Source of the DNA: SIG701 sp045123975
GTDB lineage: Bacteria; Bacillota; Clostridia; Oscillospirales; CAG-272
Direction of reading: 5' to 3'
Length of the DNA: 19,342 nucleotides
Assembly: GCA_045123975.1 (NCBI GenBank)
Contig: JBGVKV010000083.1
Coordinates: 1 to 19,342 of the forward strand
Under the pieces are notes generated by a model, which saw only the letters and a list, made by a program, of their open reading frames with translations, did not search any database and was not told where the DNA came from. The position numbers and the translations under genes are program-made. The number at the start of each line of letters is the position of its first letter. The first letter of the stretch is position 1. Shown in pieces: positions 1 through 6,591 of this stretch.

Positions 1-83
1 ATAAAAAAAGGCCCGCAACCGCTGGAACGGTTACGAGCCAAGAGAAATGAAATCCACTATCAGTATAGCAAACAACATGTAAA
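1..83 (+). other. Intergenic leader with small hairpin
   Basis: This stretch before the first gene has no ORF of its own. AACCG (17-21) and CGGTT (28-32) form a stem around a CTGGAA loop, and GGC (10-12) can pair with GCC (37-39) outside it, giving a small two-part hairpin on the plus strand. An A-rich run precedes it at 3-9. Further on, CTATCAGTATAG (57-68) has CTAT/ATAG ends. I recall similar leaders ahead of small genes in clostridial phages, but that is memory and not a search result. It could be a structured leader RNA or the tail of a terminator from an upstream gene outside the window. Confidence 0.3.
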
Positions 84-107
84 TTGTCAATATACGAGGA
101 AAGGATC

Positions 108-398
108 GTGACTGGAATGAAACGATTTTTGCATACAATCGCCGAAACAGCCGCGTTTATGTATGGCGCAGCAATGCTTTTGGCACTATACATCTTCGGA
201 GCAATTATGATATACGGCGCATCGTACCGCGAAGGGTACGTGATCTTGTTCGCAATCGTAATAGCTATGCCTGTGATTGTCGGCGTGGCATACGCAGTCA
301 AAGCGATTACCAAAGCCATCATCCGTGCAAGAAAGCCGAAGCGCCTGGGCGTGATCCCATCCCACGTGATCGTGAGAGCGTTATGCGTTACGAAGTGA
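108..398 (+). CDS. Small two-helix membrane protein, unknown function
   Basis: This gene encodes a 96-residue protein with two clear hydrophobic segments, roughly residues 12-35 (AAFMYGAAMLLALYIFGAIM region) and 44-67 (VILFAIVIAMPVIVGVAYAV region), followed by a basic tail (KAIIRARKPKR). It should sit in the inner membrane with a short loop between the helices. The GTG at 108 is preferred because GAGGA (96-100) lies 7 bases upstream. A TTG at 84 and an ATG at 117 are in the same frame and are alternatives. The end overlaps the next gene by 16 bases. No family is recognised. Small membrane proteins in phage early regions are often host-takeover or exclusion proteins, but nothing here shows that. 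Confidence 0.6.
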   Translation: MTGMKRFLHTIAETAAFMYGAAMLLALYIFGAIMIYGASYREGYVILFAIVIAMPVIVGVAYAVKAITKAIIRARKPKRLGVIPSHVIVRALCVTK

Positions 399-646
399 TC
401 GAAGGGCATCCGATGTGCGGCCGTTGCCGCATCCGGGCAATCGATGGCGCGCGGGTGCGCGGGATGTATGACGGTTGGTACGACGTTCGCAAAAGACAGT
501 GGCGACTGTATCCCATCCTGCGGCAGAGCACTCTGCGGCGTATGCGCAAGCTGATCCTGGACGAGAGGGACGTGAGTGTTCCCCGACGGGAGGCAGAGTC
601 GCCCCGGGAACACGATCCGCACCCGGAGCAGTTGACAATGAAATAG
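383..646 (+). CDS. Small basic orphan protein, C-terminus formed by repeat
   Basis: The 87-residue product is Arg-rich and has one CxxC (MCGRC, residues 11-15) and a basic helix-like middle section (STLRRMRKLILDERD). It starts inside the end of the preceding gene, with a weak GAGAG upstream, so translation is probably coupled. The last 16 or so residues (ESPREHDPHPEQLTMK) are encoded by a linker repeat that occurs again 110 bases further on. The natural C-terminus has therefore probably been replaced by recombination. No family is recognised. It could be a remnant and not a working gene. Confidence 0.45.
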   Translation: MRYEVIEGHPMCGRCRIRAIDGARVRGMYDGWYDVRKRQWRLYPILRQSTLRRMRKLILDERDVSVPRREAESPREHDPHPEQLTMK

Positions 647-666
647 AAAAGGGGAAAGAGAAATGA
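592..666 (+). repeat. Linker repeat, copy 1
   Basis: This copy contains both parts of a repeated gene-boundary sequence. Positions 596-639 are identical to 706-749 (44 bases), and 592-595 match with one mismatch. Positions 622-666 are identical to 1236-1280 (45 bases). The second part carries TTGACA, an AAAGGGGAAAGAG ribosome-site region and the ATG of the following gene, so each copy delivers a translation start to the gene after it. Copy 1 also codes for the end of the preceding gene. Confidence 0.9.
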
Positions 667-824
667 AATGTGAACTGTTCGTCGATAACTTCGCCGGCGG
701 CGGCGGAGTCGCCCCGGGAACACGATCCGCACCCGGAGCAGTTGACAATAAATATAGAAGGAGAAATGAAGATGCCACAATATGCAAAAAATACATCAGT
801 ATCGTCGGAATTGTCGCGCCTTGA
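663..824 (+). pseudogene. Truncated start of a cytosine-C5 DNA methyltransferase
   Basis: The ATG at 663 is supplied by linker copy 1 and has an AGGGG ribosome site 5'. The first 15 residues read MKCELFVDNFAGGGG, which matches the N-terminal SAM-binding motif I (FxGxGG type) of phage C5-cytosine methyltransferases; these usually continue with ASTGIE. Here the match stops at the fourth Gly, exactly where linker copy 2 begins at about 702, and the frame runs on through unrelated sequence to a TGA at 822. None of the PCQ/ENV catalytic motifs or the target-recognition region remains, so no enzyme can be made. I read this as a methyltransferase gene removed by recombination at a linker, leaving its first 15 codons. 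The recognition rests on a short motif, though a distinctive one. Confidence 0.6.
702..771 (+). repeat. Linker repeat, copy 2
   Basis: Positions 706-749 repeat 596-639 exactly. After the shared TTGACAAT, this copy diverges into a shorter AT-rich stretch ending in AAGGAG (758-763), the ribosome site of the gene starting at 772. Its left edge falls inside the methyltransferase remnant at a GGC(A/G)GAG stretch shared with copy 1, which marks the recombination joint. Confidence 0.88.
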
Positions 825-1224
825 AATAGAAAAGATTCTGATTCGCTACGGGGCGGATAATTTCGCTTACGCCAGTGGAAACGGAATGGCACTCATTGGA
901 TTTGTGATGTACGGTCGTCAGGTTAAATTTGTATTGCCGATGCCCAGATTGGACGAGTTCAGCAAAACGCCGACAGGCCGCGATCGCACGGAGAATAGCA
1001 AATACGAAGCGTGGGAGCAGGCGTGCCGGCAGAGATGGAGAGCACTCAAACTCGTGATACAGGCAAAACTGGAAGCGGTAGAGTGCGGCATATCGATGTT
1101 TGAGGATGAGTTTATGGCAAATATCGTTTTGCCGGGCGGACAGACCGTCGGCGACTTTATGAAACCGCAGATCGAGAAAGCATATGAACTCGGCACACCG
1201 CCGCAGTTGCTTCCGGGGGTGTGA
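772..1224 (+). CDS. Conserved phage protein of unknown function
   Basis: This is a 150-residue soluble protein. ATG 772 is chosen because AAGGAG (758-763) is 8 bases upstream; ATG 766 is in frame but too close to that site, and an upstream extension to 670 only adds linker-repeat sequence. The pattern (SRLEIEKIL.RYGA near residues 13-26, then GRQVKFVLPMP, TPTGR, EQACRQRWRALKLVIKAKLEAVE-like helix, MFEDEF, and PQIEKAYE..TPPQLLPG at the end) matches a protein I know only as a widespread hypothetical of Firmicutes phages, usually about this length. It looks complete. It sits directly upstream of linker copy 3 and the PcfK-like gene. No enzymatic motif is visible. Confidence 0.75.
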   Translation: MPQYAKNTSVSSELSRLEIEKILIRYGADNFAYASGNGMALIGFVMYGRQVKFVLPMPRLDEFSKTPTGRDRTENSKYEAWEQACRQRWRALKLVIQAKLEAVECGISMFEDEFMANIVLPGGQTVGDFMKPQIEKAYELGTPPQLLPGV

Positions 1225-1235
1225 GAGGACACACG

Positions 1236-1280
1236 CCCGGAGCAGTTGACAATGAAATAGAAAAGGGGAAAGAGAAATGA
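1236..1280 (+). repeat. Linker repeat, copy 3
   Basis: All 45 bases are identical to 622-666, including TTGACA, the AGGGG ribosome site and the ATG start of the following gene. The sequence just before it (GGACACACG) is a weaker version of the left part of copies 1 and 2. It lies wholly between two genes here, which is probably the ancestral arrangement. Confidence 0.9.
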
Positions 1281-1660
1281 TAATCCAAAACAAAATTGAT
1301 GCAGCAATCGAGAAGATCACCAAAGAAACGGAGGCTGTACCCGCATCCGGAAAGGATGGAGCCGTCCGTTATGCGGTGCGGGATGCGCTTGTGAATTTCT
1401 GCCGGCAGTCGGAGGAGTTTGCGGAAAGCATTACCGCCACCGGCAAGTGTATGAAGGAGTGCATCCACGAAATTATGAGCGGCGTCGGGCAGTCCATATC
1501 CGATGTGGAAGTGTACCGCCGCGCCGTGGAATTCTGGATGCCGGGCGCCACCGTAAAGGCGGAGATCCGTGTCATTTTGCCGGACGTCCGGGAGAATGAA
1601 GCAGAGGACAAGCCGAAGCAGAAGGTAAAGATTCTGTCGCTGGAGGATCTTCTGCTATGA
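1277..1660 (+). CDS. PcfK-like protein (AcrIIA9-related family)
   Basis: The product is a 127-residue acidic protein. The core (GKCMKECIHEIM at about 57-68, then ISDVEVYRRAVEFWMPGA at about 74-91) follows the PcfK-like pattern of a Cys-containing helix followed by a 'SD.EVYxxAVxFw' helix. The C-terminus has the short acidic/basic linker and terminal SLEDLL seen in that group. PcfK-like proteins are encoded next to PcfJ on conjugative plasmids and in clostridial phages, and the family includes the Cas9 inhibitor AcrIIA9. The next gene here is PcfJ-like and overlaps it by 4 bases (ATGA), so the two are co-translated. Whether this protein blocks Cas9 cannot be read from the sequence. The start is set by AGGGG about 8 bases upstream in linker copy 3. 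Family assignment is moderate, by pattern only. Confidence 0.6.
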   Translation: MIIQNKIDAAIEKITKETEAVPASGKDGAVRYAVRDALVNFCRQSEEFAESITATGKCMKECIHEIMSGVGQSISDVEVYRRAVEFWMPGATVKAEIRVILPDVRENEAEDKPKQKVKILSLEDLLL

Positions 1661-3321
1661 TCGACGAGAGGGAAGTGTTTGCATCCATCCCGCCCTTGCG
1701 GGAAAGCACAGAAGAAATGATCCGGGATTCCTTCCCGGTAATTCTTTGGTATAGGAGCAAAGGCACGGGTAAGGAGTATTGGTGCTCCCGGTGCGGTGCT
1801 CACGAAACGGTAAAAAAGGTCCAGCGCCTCATAACGGACGATGAGATGAAACTGCTGTACAGCGGACATAAGGACAAAACACGCTGTCCATCCTGCGGCC
1901 GTCTCGGTGAGATGGCCTGTATCGGCCGTGTGCGGAACGCCCGCCGATACGCGAAGTGGCATTGGTTTCTGATCGCGCAGCCGGTCTCGGAGAACGAGGT
2001 GTGGATGCGGGAGACGGAAGCGTGGTACAAACCGTACATATGGAACGACAGTAAGAGTGGCTATGATGTGGCATCTGCCGCAGGGGTTCAATTTAAGGAT
2101 TACGTGCGGTACCGTCTTACACCCGGCGAGGCAAAACAGTGGACGTACCGGTGGGAGTGGGGCGAGGAAAGCGAGATCCGCGACGTGACGAAGGCACCCT
2201 ATCCGTGGTATACGCAGGGATTCCGCCCGGGCACGGCCTCGCAGATGCTGGTGGAGGGCGATCTGTCCGAGACCTTCCTCCGGTACAATTCCTACGAGAA
2301 AACGCGGTACGGTTATGGAAACATAGGCGGGTACCTTGCCAATTACGCTATGTATCCATCCATTGAGATGATGGTCAAGGCGGGCTTTCACGGATTTGTC
2401 AGCGATTTGGTAGTCGACCGCAAAAAGAACAAAGCCGTGGTGGATTGGACGCAAACCGATCCGCGGAAGGCATTCCATATCCCGAAGGAGATCGTGGAGA
2501 AACTGCGCCGCGCCACGAATCAGCCGAGTATGCTGCAGGAGTACCATCGGTACCGAAAACGCGGGGAAAAGGATCCTTGGCACTGTGCTGAGCTGGTATG
2601 GAAATGGCGCCCGAGCTGGGGCGTGAAGCAGATAAGGGATAATTTGAAAGCCTCCGGAACCACGGAGATCGAGCTATACAAATATTTCGAGAAGATCCTG
2701 GAGGAGAATCCCGGATGCCATATGGCTCGACCGCCTGCCGTAGATCGGACGTGGAAGGACTATATCGAAGCCGCCAAAGTGTGCGGATACGATCTGAGCC
2801 AAAAGGCGGTGGTCATGCCAAAGGATCTGTACGGGAAGCACAACGACGCGGTGGCACTTCGCAATGAATTGCGGCCCACGTGGGTGGGCGGCAAGCAGAC
2901 CGCGCCGGAGATTCGCAAAAAGTTCGAGGAGCGTCTGCCTGCACTGACCAGGAAATACGCCAAGATGGGCGAGAAGTATTTCATCCGTATTCCCGCCGCC
3001 CCGGAGGAGATCGTGACGGAAGGTCAAACCCTGCATCATTGTGTAGGCGGATATAGTTACATATCCAATCACGCCGCCGGGCGGAATCCTATTCTGTTCC
3101 TGCGTCGCGTGGATGCGCCGGATGAGCCGTGGTACACGATGGAGATCAACGTGGACACAAACAAGATCCTGCAGTGCGAAGGATGTCCCTCCGCGGACGG
3201 GCACGGCCGATACGGGCATATCCATCGGGAGGATCTTCCCGACGATGCCAAAGCGTTTTTGGACGAGTGGGAATCAGAGCGCACCGAAGTGAAAAAGAAA
3301 AAGGAGAGTAAATCGGCATGA
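1657..3321 (+). CDS. PcfJ-like protein
   Basis: This 554-residue protein has a zinc-ribbon-like N-terminus (CSRC at 43-46 and CPSC at 77-80), a long middle region rich in Trp and Tyr, and a C-terminal PcfJ domain. The domain signature begins at about residue 459 with LHHCVGGY, then ILFLRR, YTMEIN and QCEGCPSADG, which is the expected order. Length is in the normal range for phage PcfJ-like proteins. The biochemical role of the family is not established; it is named after a gene of the enterococcal pheromone-responsive conjugative plasmid pCF10. It overlaps the PcfK-like gene upstream (ATGA at 1657-1660) and the DUF3102 gene downstream (ATGA at 3318-3321), so all three are probably translated together. 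The Lys-rich C-terminus (KKKKESKSA) may bind nucleic acid. Confidence 0.85.
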   Translation: MIDEREVFASIPPLRESTEEMIRDSFPVILWYRSKGTGKEYWCSRCGAHETVKKVQRLITDDEMKLLYSGHKDKTRCPSCGRLGEMACIGRVRNARRYAKWHWFLIAQPVSENEVWMRETEAWYKPYIWNDSKSGYDVASAAGVQFKDYVRYRLTPGEAKQWTYRWEWGEESEIRDVTKAPYPWYTQGFRPGTASQMLVEGDLSETFLRYNSYEKTRYGYGNIGGYLANYAMYPSIEMMVKAGFHGFVSDLVVDRKKNKAVVDWTQTDPRKAFHIPKEIVEKLRRATNQPSMLQEYHRYRKRGEKDPWHCAELVWKWRPSWGVKQIRDNLKASGTTEIELYKYFEKILEENPGCHMARPPAVDRTWKDYIEAAKVCGYDLSQKAVVMPKDLYGKHNDAVALRNELRPTWVGGKQTAPEIRKKFEERLPALTRKYAKMGEKYFIRIPAAPEEIVTEGQTLHHCVGGYSYISNHAAGRNPILFLRRVDAPDEPWYTMEINVDTNKILQCEGCPSADGHGRYGHIHREDLPDDAKAFLDEWESERTEVKKKKESKSA

Positions 3322-4283
3322 ATAACGATGTAATCGTACAGAAGGGCAGCGAGCAGATCGCCGCGGAGATAAACGGAATCAAGAGAACGGTGCGAGGGGT
3401 TATGCTCTCCGCCGCAATGGAGATCGGACGTCTCTTGATCGAAGCGAAAGGCATTGTGCCCCACGGTGAGTGGGGCGCTTGGCTGGAGAACAACGTGGAC
3501 TACAGCCAGACCACGGCCAACGATATGATGCGTCTGTATACAGAATACGGCGATCAGCAGATCTCACTGGACGGCGGTCCCAGCAATGAGGAACTGTTCG
3601 GCGCGCTGGCACCCTCCAAGGCACTGGCCCTTCTGGCCCTGCCCGAAGAGGATCGCCGGGAATTCGTGCAGACCAAGCCGGTGGAGGATATGTCCGTCCG
3701 TCAGCTGCGGGAGGAGATCGCCAAGCTGAAGGACGAAAAGGCGGCCTCCGAGGCCGCTCGGGATATTCTCCGGGGCGATGTGGAGAATCTGGAATCCGCC
3801 CGCCAAAAGGCAGAACAGGAAAAACAGGCCGCCGAGGCAAAGCTGAAGGCAGAGGAAAAGAACCGCCAGGCGGCGATCGCTGCGGCAGAAAAGGCAGCTG
3901 CCGAAAAGGTAAAGAAGAAACTGGACGATATCACGAAGAAATTGAAAGCCGCCGAGGAGAGGGATGCGGAGAAGGCAAAACAGATCGATGCTCTGCAGAC
4001 CAAACTGGAGGAGGCAGAATCTGCCGCCGCCGAGGAGAAGGAACCGGAGGATTCCGAGGAAGTGATCGCACTCCGTGAGGAAAAGGCACGTTTGGAAAAG
4101 CAGCTGATCGCCGCCGATCCGACTATGGCAAAGTTCGGGGTTCTACTTGGTCAGTATCAGAAGCAGTTCTCCGATATGGTGGATATGGTCCGCGGCGCCG
4201 ACGATCCGGAGAAGCGGATGAAGATGCTGGACGTGCTGACACGGGTGCAGGCATCCTTCACGGCGTTGCTTTCGGAGGAATAA
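3318..4283 (+). CDS. DUF3102 protein with long coiled coil
   Basis: The 321-residue product has a DUF3102 domain at about residues 1-90, with the characteristic stretch IGRLLIEAKGIVPHGEWGAW followed by YSQTTANDMMRLY. A third segment (LAPSKALALLALPEEDRREF) resembles the KorB/ParB-type helical region often seen after this domain. From about 125 to 250 it is an extended Ala/Glu/Lys coiled coil, and the end (about 255-320) is a compact helical tail. DUF3102 proteins are common in phage and plasmid early regions beside SSB; the HGEW..W.....S..TA pattern suggests a DNA-binding helical domain, but the function is unknown. The start overlaps the PcfJ stop, and SSB follows after 3 bases. Confidence 0.85.
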   Translation: MNNDVIVQKGSEQIAAEINGIKRTVRGVMLSAAMEIGRLLIEAKGIVPHGEWGAWLENNVDYSQTTANDMMRLYTEYGDQQISLDGGPSNEELFGALAPSKALALLALPEEDRREFVQTKPVEDMSVRQLREEIAKLKDEKAASEAARDILRGDVENLESARQKAEQEKQAAEAKLKAEEKNRQAAIAAAEKAAAEKVKKKLDDITKKLKAAEERDAEKAKQIDALQTKLEEAESAAAEEKEPEDSEEVIALREEKARLEKQLIAADPTMAKFGVLLGQYQKQFSDMVDMVRGADDPEKRMKMLDVLTRVQASFTALLSEE

Positions 4284-4286
4284 TAC

Positions 4287-4715
4287 ATGGCCAACTTCAA
4301 CTTCAATAAAGTGATTCTCGGCGGGCGCCTGACCGCCGATCCGGAACTGAAAACCACGCCGTCGGGCCTATCGGTTACATCCTTCACCGTGGCGGTCAAC
4401 CGCCGCGGTAAGGGTAAGGACGGAGAAACCCAGGCGGATTTCATCAATGTGACCGCGTGGCGTGGCCTGGCCGAGTTCATCACACGGCATTTCCGTAAAG
4501 GATCTTCCATCTGCGTGGTGGGAGCGATTCAGACGCGCTCCTGGACGGATCCGCAGGGGCAGAAGCATTACGCCACCGAAGTAGTGGCGGATGAGGCGTA
4601 CTTTGTGGATTCCAAGGGAGAATCGGCACAGCCGTCCTCGCAGTACGTGCCGGAGCAATATACGTCGGGCGGATTCCGACAGGAAGGAGACGGCGACGAA
4701 GATCTGCCGTTTTAA
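4287..4715 (+). CDS. ssb: Single-stranded DNA-binding protein
   Basis: This 142-residue protein has the bacterial SSB layout: an OB-fold at about 1-106 (NKVILGGRLTADPELK, then VTSFTVAVNR, DFINVTAWRGLAEFI, KGSSICVVGAIQTRSW and KHYATEVVADEAYFV), a short flexible linker, and the acidic tip DEDLPF that recruits partner proteins. It coats single strands made during phage replication and recombination. It sits in the replication part of the operon, with a DUF3102 protein before and a replisome-organizer-like gene after. The start ATG is 3 bases after the previous stop. It is unusually short in the linker compared with host SSB, which is normal for phage versions. Confidence 0.95.
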   Translation: MANFNFNKVILGGRLTADPELKTTPSGLSVTSFTVAVNRRGKGKDGETQADFINVTAWRGLAEFITRHFRKGSSICVVGAIQTRSWTDPQGQKHYATEVVADEAYFVDSKGESAQPSSQYVPEQYTSGGFRQEGDGDEDLPF

Positions 4716-4718
4716 GAT

Positions 4719-5279
4719 ATGGCAAGAGAAATGAGATTGATCGACGGGGACGCCATCGGAAAAGACATCCTGGGGTGGATGCCGTGTGTGGATCCCGCCG
4801 AGGAAAGGGCATACAAGCGCGTGCTGGACAGGATCCTCGCCGCGCCGACTATCACGGTTAAGGTGGCGGAGAAGAAGCAGAAGGCGGCGCCCACCGCCGA
4901 GGAAACCTCCCTGTATCAACAGATCGTGGATATGTACCATTCTATGTGCCCGGATCTGCCGAAGGTGACGAAGATCACCGACGTCCGCCGCTCCGCTCTC
5001 CACGCCCGCTTTGAGGAGATCGAGGAGAAGGAATCGGGGCAGATCTTCGCCACGTTCCGCCGTTTGTTTGAGCACGTGAAGGCCTCCGCATTCCTGCAAG
5101 GGAAGAAAGGAAGCTGGCGAGCCAATTTTGACTGGCTTATGAATCCGCAGAACTTCGCCAAGGTGATGGGCGGGTCGTATGATGATCACGCGCCGAAGGC
5201 AGCCCAACCCATGGGCAACTTCGACACGGACGATTTTTTCGAGGCCGCCTTGGCAAGATCACAGGAAAGAGGAGCGTGA
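4719..5279 (+). CDS. Replisome-organizer-like protein with fused N-terminal domain
   Basis: The 186-residue protein appears to join two pieces. Residues 5-44 (MRLIDGDAIGKDI ending in AAPTI) look like the small 'RLIDADAL...APTV' phage proteins that normally stand alone. Residues 65-158 (IVDMYHSMCPDLPKV, then RRSALHARF, FRRLFEHVKASAFLQG, WRANFDWLMNPQNFAKVMGG) match the C-terminal part of clostridial phage replisome organizers, which helps load the helicase at the phage origin. The winged-helix DNA-binding half usually found before this segment is absent. The start at 4719 lies 3 bases after ssb with no clear ribosome site, so it is probably coupled; ATG 4731 is a possible alternative. It is placed with SSB as expected for a replication role, but its exact function is inferred. 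Confidence 0.65.
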   Translation: MAREMRLIDGDAIGKDILGWMPCVDPAEERAYKRVLDRILAAPTITVKVAEKKQKAAPTAEETSLYQQIVDMYHSMCPDLPKVTKITDVRRSALHARFEEIEEKESGQIFATFRRLFEHVKASAFLQGKKGSWRANFDWLMNPQNFAKVMGGSYDDHAPKAAQPMGNFDTDDFFEAALARSQERGA

Positions 5280-5285
5280 GAGGGA

Positions 5286-5426
5286 ATGACACTCAAAAAA
5301 GCAATAAACCTTCTTGAAGAGGAATATGAGAGGGCAAAGAAGTTGGAATGGGTGCGTAATCCTCTTGCTTGGGCGTTGTACCAAGTATGGAAAAAGGCAG
5401 ATGCAGAGAAAGGCGGTGATAGTTAA
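5286..5426 (+). CDS. Small conserved phage protein, 46 residues
   Basis: ATG 5286 opens a short frame preceded by GAGAGGG. The product begins MTLKKAINLLEEEYERAKKL and ends WVRNPLAWALYQVWKKADAE plus five residues. It is a highly charged helix followed by a Trp-rich segment, a form I recognise as a recurrent tiny hypothetical in clostridial phages. Its stop overlaps the next start by one base (TAATG), which argues that it is translated. No function is known. Confidence 0.7.
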   Translation: MTLKKAINLLEEEYERAKKLEWVRNPLAWALYQVWKKADAEKGGDS

Positions 5427-5995
5427 TGGCATACATAGATTGCGATAAGTGCTCCCACGGATGCGTGTGCGCGTATAGGCATCAGTACGACGATCATATC
5501 GTGACGTGCAGCCATTGGAAGCCCGTCGCCGAGGCACGTAAACTCACGCATCAGAAGATTGTTAGTGAACTGGACGGAGCAGATGTTTTCTTGCGAGGTA
5601 GAGCGACATCAAAGACCGCATCGCTTAACGAATACGATATAGAAGTGTTGCTTGGTATTGCAAATGTATGTGACGAAGCAGCTGATTTCATCCAACGCCA
5701 AAATGCAGAGATTGCGGAACTACAAAGCGAAATCAAAATATTAAAAGACAGCAATATAAATCTGCATGAATTGTATCAAAACGAAAAAGAAAAAGTCGCA
5801 AAGGCAAAACAAAAAGCAATTGATATTGGCAGAGCATTGAAAACAGCCAAGGCCGAAGCCTTCAAAGAGTTTGCGGAGAGGTTGTGTGACGGCAGGGTTT
5901 CAAACGATCCTGTTGTTATTGCGGCAGATGCACTGCTGAAAGAAATGACGGAGGAGGCTCACTATGAAGTACGCAAAGATCTGGCAGATATGTAA
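5426..5995 (+). CDS. Cys-rich N-terminus plus coiled-coil phage protein
   Basis: This 189-residue protein starts with a Cys cluster (C6, C9, C13, C15, C28 and His residues at 19 and 29) that could bind zinc. A long coiled coil follows at about 88-155 (NAEIAELQSEIKILKDSNIN and on, with Lys-rich heptads), and then a helical tail ending near DALLKEMTEEAHYEVRKDLADM. The middle portion is a common module in Firmicutes phage early genes. Its AT content is higher than its neighbours from about 5620 to 5880, which hints at separate origin. It overlaps the next gene by 32 bases. The function is unknown. Confidence 0.7.
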   Translation: MAYIDCDKCSHGCVCAYRHQYDDHIVTCSHWKPVAEARKLTHQKIVSELDGADVFLRGRATSKTASLNEYDIEVLLGIANVCDEAADFIQRQNAEIAELQSEIKILKDSNINLHELYQNEKEKVAKAKQKAIDIGRALKTAKAEAFKEFAERLCDGRVSNDPVVIAADALLKEMTEEAHYEVRKDLADM

Positions 5996-6530
5996 AAAGC
6001 GGAAGGTGCTGAATGTGTTTGCGGCCAACGGTACGCAGTGGATCTCCACCTGCTCGGCCGCCTATCCCATGTACGGTATGCCTACCGTTCGCACGAAGGA
6101 CGAGCTGCTGGCTATGATCGACGTGCCGGCAGACGAGAGGGAATCCTTTGAGGTGTTCTTCGAGGATCCGACGGACGATATGTACGGCGACATTACCGCC
6201 GAGGATATCCAGCTCGACGCAAGCCCGGTTTCCTTCGTGTACGGATCAAGCACGCTCACCCCGCTTGCCGCCACCGAGGATCCCGCCGTGTACTGGATCA
6301 ATGAGATGTTCCTTGCACCGCTCACGGATCTGAGTGCCATCGGGTACGTTCTCCGCCGAGCGAAGAGCGGCACGCCCTGCGTGGCCGTGGTGGATGGTAT
6401 GAGCATCCAGGCGGTGATCGCCACCGCCGTGGCACGGGAGAACCTGGCGGACGCAATCCTCGCCGTGGCGGCAAAGTTGACCGCCGGGGAGAGGGAAATA
6501 CCGCCGAAGCAGGAACAAATGCAGGTATAA
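5964..6530 (+). CDS. Conserved phage protein, unknown function
   Basis: The 188-residue product starts at ATG 5964, which has GGAGG six bases upstream inside the previous gene. The N-terminal third (MKYAKIWQICKKRKVLNVF, NGTQWIS, YPMYGMP, then DELLAMIDVPADERESFEVF) follows a pattern I recognise from a recurrent clostridial phage protein of similar length. The middle (PAVYWINEMFLAPLTDL) and VAVVDGMSIQAVI fit as well. The C-terminus is Ala-rich and helical. It looks like a small soluble protein without catalytic motifs. It is the last gene before a strong hairpin. Confidence 0.7.
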   Translation: MKYAKIWQICKKRKVLNVFAANGTQWISTCSAAYPMYGMPTVRTKDELLAMIDVPADERESFEVFFEDPTDDMYGDITAEDIQLDASPVSFVYGSSTLTPLAATEDPAVYWINEMFLAPLTDLSAIGYVLRRAKSGTPCVAVVDGMSIQAVIATAVARENLADAILAVAAKLTAGEREIPPKQEQMQV

Positions 6531-6540
6531 ATAAACACAG

Positions 6541-6571
6541 AAATCCGCACGGAAAAAGGCCGTGCGGATTT
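6541..6571 (+). terminator. Perfect 12-bp hairpin after gene at 5964
   Basis: AAATCCGCACGG (6541-6552) and CCGTGCGGATTT (6560-6571) pair perfectly around an AAAAAGG loop. The hairpin begins 10 bases after a stop codon. The 3' side ends in only three T before GGAG, so it is a weak or partial terminator, or an RNA stability/processing element, between the genes at 5964 and 6592. Confidence 0.5.
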
Positions 6572-6591
6572 GGAGCATAAGCGGAGGAGTA

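Noticed and set aside
632..660. TTGACA in the linker repeats as a promoter
   Set aside because: No TATAAT-like box is found 16-18 bases downstream in copies 1 or 3 (AAAGAG at the expected place) or at correct spacing in copy 2. The repeat is better explained as a translation-start linker.
475..666. 63-codon plus frame ending in linker copy 1
   Set aside because: It overlaps the 383-646 gene in another frame and has no ribosome site. It shares the VAPGTRSAPGAVDN string with the methyltransferase remnant only because both read the same repeat.
1369..2583. 404-codon minus-strand frame across the PcfK/PcfJ genes
   Set aside because: It is opposite well-supported coupled genes, spans their boundary, and shows no family pattern.
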